A stretch of DNA of 64,000 nucleotides, from NCBI GenBank assembly GCA_026671195.1, contig JAPOHD010000020.1, positions 124,001 to 188,000 of the forward strand, read 5' to 3'. Source of the DNA: Draconibacterium aestuarii (GTDB taxonomy: Bacteria > Bacteroidota > Bacteroidia > Bacteroidales > Prolixibacteraceae). The notes below the pieces were generated by a model. It saw nothing but the letters and a program-made list of their open reading frames with translations, had not been told where the DNA came from and made no database searches. The first letter of the stretch is position 1; every line of letters begins with the position of its first letter. Positions 59,394-64,000 of the stretch are shown piece after piece. A program made the position numbers and the translations under genes.

Positions 59394-60146
59394 CTAATTT
59401 AGACTTGCTCTTAACTTTTCCCTCACAAACTCTCTCCTTCGCCTTGAGATCATTATCATGTCGCCGTTTGACAAGCGCAACATCCCTCCATCGGTTTTTA
59501 AATAAGCAGAAACGTGCTTCAGGTTTACAAGGTACGATTTATGCGCACGTACAAAAGAATACTCACTCAACAGCTCTTCAAATTCAACTAACGTTTTAGC
59601 CACCAGCAAATGCTTTTGTCCTTCCATATAAATGTGCGTGTAGTTTCCCTCTCCTTTACAATAAATAATATCGCTCATCTGCACAAATTCAATGCGGTCA
59701 CCTGTTGGCAATCCAATTCTTGGATTTTCAGGTTGAAGCATGTTGCGGTGTAATTCTTTTATGCGCGCGTTTTCTTCTTTTTGCCGAATACGTTGGGTAA
59801 CCTTTTCAACGGCAACCTTTAAATCATGATAATTAATGGGCTTGAGAATATAATCTACGGCCGAAAAACGGATAGCTTTTATGGCGTAGTTGTCGTAAGC
59901 GGTTACAAAAATCACTTCAAAATTAATTTCATCAAAATACTCAAGAAGTTTAAAACCATTGGCTGCAGGCATTTCAATATCCAGAAAAACCAAATCGGGA
60001 GATACTTGTTTTATCAACTTTATGGCTCTTTCAACCGACTCGGCTTCACCAAATACGGTTACCGCAGGACAATGTTCAGCCAAAATACCGGCCAGGTTTT
60101 CGCGTCCGTGTTTTTCGTCTTCTACAATTATGGATTTTATGTGCAT
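59394..60146 (-). CDS. LytTR-family response regulator
   Basis: 250 residues from the start at 60146; a longer frame to 60200 is not supported. Receiver domain ~1-120 with IIVEDEKHGRENLAGILAEH, phospho-acceptor D56 in DLVFLDIEMPAANG and Lys in YILKPINYHDL. The LytTR DNA-binding domain at ~155-250 has IIYCKGEGNYTHIYMEGQKH, EYSFVRAHKSYLVNLKHVSA and MIMISRRRREFVREKL. It should be phosphorylated by the LytS-type kinase encoded 109 bases upstream on the same strand. Targets usually lie near the pair; the small secreted gene immediately downstream is the nearest candidate. Confidence 0.94.
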   Translation of the reverse strand: MHIKSIIVEDEKHGRENLAGILAEHCPAVTVFGEAESVERAIKLIKQVSPDLVFLDIEMPAANGFKLLEYFDEINFEVIFVTAYDNYAIKAIRFSAVDYILKPINYHDLKVAVEKVTQRIRQKEENARIKELHRNMLQPENPRIGLPTGDRIEFVQMSDIIYCKGEGNYTHIYMEGQKHLLVAKTLVEFEELLSEYSFVRAHKSYLVNLKHVSAYLKTDGGMLRLSNGDMIMISRRRREFVREKLRASLN

Positions 60147-60255
60147 ACAATTTATTCGTGTTACTCTGTGAAAACCTTTGTGAACTTCATTGTTATACAT
60201 CTTCCTTTTTTACCACGGAGGACACAGAGAAAGCTCAGAATTACCCAAAGTTAAT

Positions 60256-63200
60256 TTATTTCTCTTCAGGAATAATAATCTCCACCCGCGTACCTTCATC
60301 CAAATCTACAATTTCCAAACTATACTTTTCTCCTTGTTTTTCCTGAAGAATTTCCAGTCGCTCTTTCATGAGTTTGGTACCCTTTCCATTTTTTTCTTTG
60401 GCAATTTGTTTGGATGCTGAACGTCCAATTCCATTGTCTTCAATACTAATTTCGATTCCCCTCTCCGACTTTGAGACCTTAATTTTTAACTGCTTTAGAC
60501 CCTGTTTATTTTGCAGGCCGTGAATCACTGCATTTTCGACAAAAGGCTGCAAAAGCATGCTCGGAACCATCGTATTGTGCAGATCTATTCCCGGATCTGC
60601 AGAAAGTTTAAAATCAAACTCAAAACGCAGTTTTTCAAGGCTTAAATACTGCCCGATCATTTCCAGTTCTTCGGCCAGCGACACTTCTTCTTTTTCCGAA
60701 TTGTTGAGCACTTTTCGAATCAGACCTGCAAAATCGGCTAAATACAAATGGGCCTCGCGGCCCTTGTTTTGCTGAACCAGGTTTTGCACCGAGTTCAACG
60801 CATTAAATAGAAAATGGGGATTCATTTGCGACCGGATTGCCGTTAGTTCAAGCTCCCGGAGTTTCCGGTTTTGTTCTTCCTTTCGAAAGCGCTGCCGAAT
60901 CCGCCATTTCCAAATGGTTAAACCTATAATTAGTGCGGTTAGGATTGCCAATAGAACAATTATTATAAGTTGTAGCTGCGATTTATTTAGTTCTTTCTTA
61001 GGAGATTCCGTTAAACTTTCTTTGCACAAATTCATTGCACTTACCATATTCCCGTGAAAGCCAATTCGAACGCCGTCTTTATCGTAGGCAATAAAATGTT
61101 GTGAGGTTGATTTAAAAATCGTTCTCAACTGTTTTTCCTGGTTAATCAGGAACAACTGATGGGCAACCGGCTCAGCCCGTTTGGCATAGTCCATCCACTC
61201 CTGAATATTGCTACCCTCGGTTACCAGAACAAAATTTATATCGGTATTTTCTTTGGCCAGATCATCAAAATGATAACGGCTTATCCCCCAATTGTTCGTT
61301 ACATAAAAAACAGTTGGTTTTTCACCCAAATAGTCTTTCATAAATTTGGCTTCTCCTTTTTCGTCAAAAAACCTAACGTCGGGGACATAATCCTTTTTTT
61401 CCCATTGAGATTGGGTATTAATTACTTTTTTTAGCGAATTGGTAAATTCACTATCGTTGCACAAGCGAAACATTAAATCAAGGTATTTTTCAACTTCGTT
61501 TTGTCGGTAGGTAATATCTCTCGACTTCTGATTGTACACAGTGGTTTTTTCCTTAACAAGGATTTCGGCAATTTGTCCGTAAAGAGCGGGACCGGCAAGT
61601 ATGGTTTTTGCGACCTCAATTTTATGAGGCAAATCGCCGTAAAGTCGTAAATCGGTTGACAATAATGGAGCTGTATTGTAACTAGCAAAATCCAGATTGT
61701 GCACCTTCCTAATTGTTAGAAAATGATAGAAAAGATAACCATTCGCAAATTGCCTCGAAAACAATCCATATGGATTATAAATTTCATGAATCTCAGTAGC
61801 ACTTAAAGCTGCATCCAAATAGTTTTTATCAATCAAATCTTTATCTTTTAGAAAAACCGTCCCCCAAGTTACCCTGCGTTGGAATTCTATTTGTCGAAGG
61901 TATTCCAAAATACCGCACATTAAATTGGCTTTTAGTTCTTTGGTTACGAACTCAAAAACATATTCAGGCATTGATTCCTTATATTTCAAAGTAAATGAGT
62001 TTAAATTGTCGATAGCATTGGTTAAATCTGTATAGTTAATTTGAGAAAGCCACCACCAGCTAAGCGAATGAAAGTTGATTTTTTGTTTTAGCCAATTATG
62101 TTCTTTATTGAAGTTGTAAAGCATTTTTTGGGCGTCGGCAAAATCGCCGGTAAATTTTATTTCCCAGGGAAACTCTCCGCTTGCCTTTATTTGAATATTA
62201 CTACCCGGTTCGACATACAAAGGAATGGTTGGTAAGGCAATGGTAGAACTGGTTTGACCAAATACCAAAAAAACAAGTCCGGCATGCTTCATTTCCGTTT
62301 CAATATAAAAGGAATTATCTTCATCTAAAAATACTGTTTCCTGATACAGTTCAGTACCGTAAGGTTTACGCATATAGGCAAGTGTAACTTTTTTGTTTAA
62401 TTGTGTTCCTACAGTCCCCGAAATGATTAATCGCGCGCCTTCTTTTTCGTCTATGTTGAGCAACTGTATTTTCTGTTCCTTAAAAACTATATCATAGTAA
62501 TTACCATTAACCATCATCCGGTGCTTTGCTGAATCTATCTGAATTTGCTGATATTCTATCAAATATCGATCTTCGTTATTGATTGAATAATTGCGTTCAT
62601 AAATCCCGGGCATTTTGTCCCACTGTCTGTTTGTTACTCTTAGAATTGGTTTCTTAAGATCCAGCTTCATATCGTATTCCTGCGGATCGAGTATTTCGCC
62701 GTTGACCTGGAAAAGCGACTGAACAAGTTTGGTAATTGAAGGAATTGCAATGGTGTTAAAATCCTCGGTGCGGCGATCTTTTAAGGTTTTGGAAAATCCT
62801 TTTTCGTCCAAAATCTTTCGAACTTTTAATAATATTTCAACCCGGTTATCCAGTTTTACTTCGCTGCTTGCTTCGTTAAATTCGTACGTGAAACTTATTC
62901 CACACAGCAGGGTTTCGTAAAAATCTTTGTCTTTATTACTGCTACTATAAAAACCATCTTTAAATTCGGGGTATCTATAATCGCGAATCATATATGGTCT
63001 TTCCTGGGGTTTGCGGGCAGTATTTTCGGTGACAGAAACAAACAAGAGCTTCCTATTATTTGTCTTCGAAGTTTGGCAATCTATTTCTAAAATTTTAGTT
63101 TTTATAAATTCATTTAGTTTTTCACCACTTTGGGATTGCAGGTATGTCGATTCTTTAAACCTGTAAATGTATTTGTTACCAGACTGAGGCATCAAAAGGA

Positions 63201-63276
63201 AGTTGGAATCCTGAGCAAATAAACTGGTACCGAAAAAACAAAAAATTAAGATCGCAACTAGTACAATTGGTTTCAT
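60256..63276 (-). CDS. LytS-type histidine kinase with TlpA/thioredoxin-like periplasmic sensor
   Basis: 1006 residues from the ATG at 63276; ATGs at 63282 and 63309 are alternatives. A signal peptide (MKPIVLVAILIFCFFGTSLF) leads into a very large periplasmic part. Around 275-375 it shows a DUF4369-like segment (LIISGTVGTQLNKKVTLAYM) and around 640-750 a thioredoxin-like fold. There VFYVTNNWGISRYHFDDLAK aligns with the TlpA pattern VDFWATWCGPCR...L, but the two cysteines are missing (W663-G-I-S-R667). One membrane helix at ~767-787 precedes the cytoplasmic His_kinase domain, MNPHFLFNALNSVQNLV with H821, and an HATPase (VENAVIHGL, DNGIGRS). It works with the LytTR regulator downstream. Confidence 0.92.
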   Translation of the reverse strand: MKPIVLVAILIFCFFGTSLFAQDSNFLLMPQSGNKYIYRFKESTYLQSQSGEKLNEFIKTKILEIDCQTSKTNNRKLLFVSVTENTARKPQERPYMIRDYRYPEFKDGFYSSSNKDKDFYETLLCGISFTYEFNEASSEVKLDNRVEILLKVRKILDEKGFSKTLKDRRTEDFNTIAIPSITKLVQSLFQVNGEILDPQEYDMKLDLKKPILRVTNRQWDKMPGIYERNYSINNEDRYLIEYQQIQIDSAKHRMMVNGNYYDIVFKEQKIQLLNIDEKEGARLIISGTVGTQLNKKVTLAYMRKPYGTELYQETVFLDEDNSFYIETEMKHAGLVFLVFGQTSSTIALPTIPLYVEPGSNIQIKASGEFPWEIKFTGDFADAQKMLYNFNKEHNWLKQKINFHSLSWWWLSQINYTDLTNAIDNLNSFTLKYKESMPEYVFEFVTKELKANLMCGILEYLRQIEFQRRVTWGTVFLKDKDLIDKNYLDAALSATEIHEIYNPYGLFSRQFANGYLFYHFLTIRKVHNLDFASYNTAPLLSTDLRLYGDLPHKIEVAKTILAGPALYGQIAEILVKEKTTVYNQKSRDITYRQNEVEKYLDLMFRLCNDSEFTNSLKKVINTQSQWEKKDYVPDVRFFDEKGEAKFMKDYLGEKPTVFYVTNNWGISRYHFDDLAKENTDINFVLVTEGSNIQEWMDYAKRAEPVAHQLFLINQEKQLRTIFKSTSQHFIAYDKDGVRIGFHGNMVSAMNLCKESLTESPKKELNKSQLQLIIIVLLAILTALIIGLTIWKWRIRQRFRKEEQNRKLRELELTAIRSQMNPHFLFNALNSVQNLVQQNKGREAHLYLADFAGLIRKVLNNSEKEEVSLAEELEMIGQYLSLEKLRFEFDFKLSADPGIDLHNTMVPSMLLQPFVENAVIHGLQNKQGLKQLKIKVSKSERGIEISIEDNGIGRSASKQIAKEKNGKGTKLMKERLEILQEKQGEKYSLEIVDLDEGTRVEIIIPEEK

Positions 63277-63464
63277 AGCCATTGAAATTGTTTTACCCAA
63301 AATTGCCACGAATAATCGGAAATAAAAAGGGAGACTTATTTAATGGTTAAGTTCACTTATTAAACGGTTAGGAAACGTTTCAAACAGGACACACAGCATT
63401 ATTGACTAGTAAAACAGAGGTTATTTTGCCGGCTGTACAATCCTTTATTTTTTCCCTTTAAGAT

Positions 63465-63980
63465 CTATTTCTTCTGAAGCCGCTCCAAAACCAGCGGTGT
63501 AATATTCTCACTTTCGGGTGAAATATAAGCCACCGAACCCGTGCTGACATCTAAAATATAAGTGAATTTGTTGTAGCCTGCGATATTGGAAATTTCCTGG
63601 TTTATATTTTCATACACGGGGCGAATTAGTTCCATGTTTCGTTGCTGCAATTGCTGTTCGGCACTAGCTCTGAAACTTTGAATTTTCTGAGCCAATTCAA
63701 TCAACTCATTTTGTTTTGCCGTTTTAACAAAATCGGAATAACCTGTACTTTCTTCCTCAAAAGCTTTTAGCTTACTCTCATGTTCCGCAATCATATCGGC
63801 GTACACCTCTTCCATGTCTTTTGTTTCCTGTTCCACTACTGCTCTGATACTATCCATGGAAGGATGTTTTTGGGCTAATTCCTGAATATTGACATGACCG
63901 ATTTTTAAAATATTCTGGGCTTTAAGGTTAACTAACGTAGAAAACAGAAGGACGGTACTAAGTAAAATTTTGATCTTCAT
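63465..63980 (-). CDS. OmpH/Skp family periplasmic chaperone-like protein
   Basis: 171 residues with a signal peptide (MKIKILLSTVLLFSTLVNLK, cleaved near AQN). A long charged coiled coil follows (EQETKDMEEVYADMIAEHES, KLKAFEEESTGYSDFVKTAK, AQKIQSFRASAEQQLQQRNM). It ends VYENINQEISNIAGYNKFTY and ILDVSTGSVAYISPESENIT, the typical small sheet domain of OmpH/Skp. Skp trimers hold unfolded outer-membrane proteins in the periplasm. In Bacteroidota these genes often lie near bamA, which must be outside the window if so. The upstream region to 64000 is only 20 bases. Confidence 0.9.
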   Translation of the reverse strand: MKIKILLSTVLLFSTLVNLKAQNILKIGHVNIQELAQKHPSMDSIRAVVEQETKDMEEVYADMIAEHESKLKAFEEESTGYSDFVKTAKQNELIELAQKIQSFRASAEQQLQQRNMELIRPVYENINQEISNIAGYNKFTYILDVSTGSVAYISPESENITPLVLERLQKK

Positions 63981-64000
63981 ATTATTTGATTTTAGTTTCT

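Noticed and set aside
1-64000. tRNA or rRNA genes
   Set aside because: Searched by eye for TPsiC-arm patterns and rRNA-like blocks on both strands; none convincing was found, though a single degenerate tRNA could be missed.

Overview
The window looks like a chromosomal stretch of a Bacteroidota genome, most likely of the Marinilabiliales/Prolixibacteraceae type. The reasons are the many short lipoproteins with lipobox signals, SigZ next to ArsM, a LytTR regulator with a LytS-type kinase, GH92/GH18/GH130 glycan enzymes, DUF4369-like domains, an HzsA-related cytochrome and promoters of the TTTG-N19-TAnnTTTG class. The taxonomic call is inference. No rRNA, tRNA or CRISPR array was seen.

Layout. 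1-4.1 kb: an HzsA-related two-haem propeller protein overlapping a MauG-like di-haem propeller protein. 4.4-16.4 kb: universal stress protein, two paralogous secreted proteins of unknown function (5.8 and 11.5 kb), a PQQ-propeller lipoprotein, a TPR histidine kinase and small membrane or redox genes. 15-21 kb and 31-42 kb: repeat-rich zones. Nine full, divergent or partial copies of a ~193-bp unit, bounded by TGTCATTG, sit with several palindromic REP-like modules between small lipoprotein and enzyme genes, including acyltransferase, SigZ-ArsM, SnoaL-like, flavodoxin-like and J-KTSC genes. A promoter-terminator pair at 40.4-40.5 kb suggests an undescribed ~70-nt RNA.

22.5-29.8 kb: a DNA modification and defence island. 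A vsr fragment, a PQQ lipoprotein and an intact vsr precede a visibly A/T-richer four-gene operon. This operon has a controller-type HTH protein with a palindromic operator, a C5-cytosine methyltransferase, an McrB-like AAA+ protein and a DUF2357/PD-(D/E)XK nuclease. It resembles LlaJI/BsuMI-type restriction-modification systems, where an McrBC-like motor is joined to a 5mC methylase, and is the strongest defence candidate in the window.

42-64 kb has few repeats. It holds a DEAD-box helicase, SRPBCC and DUF302 proteins, a GH92 alpha-mannosidase, an operon of an outer-membrane-like barrel, a large lipoprotein and a radical SAM enzyme, and then M1 and S15-type secreted peptidases. A GH18, MFS and GH130 set follows; with the GH92 it fits breakdown of N-glycan-like mannosides. 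Next are a probably frameshifted small secreted protein, a LytTR regulator with a very large LytS-type kinase whose periplasmic part looks like a TlpA/thioredoxin protein lacking its cysteines, and an OmpH/Skp protein.

Many starts were moved downstream of the longest possible start, to the methionine directly before a signal peptide or lipobox; these choices are stated per gene.
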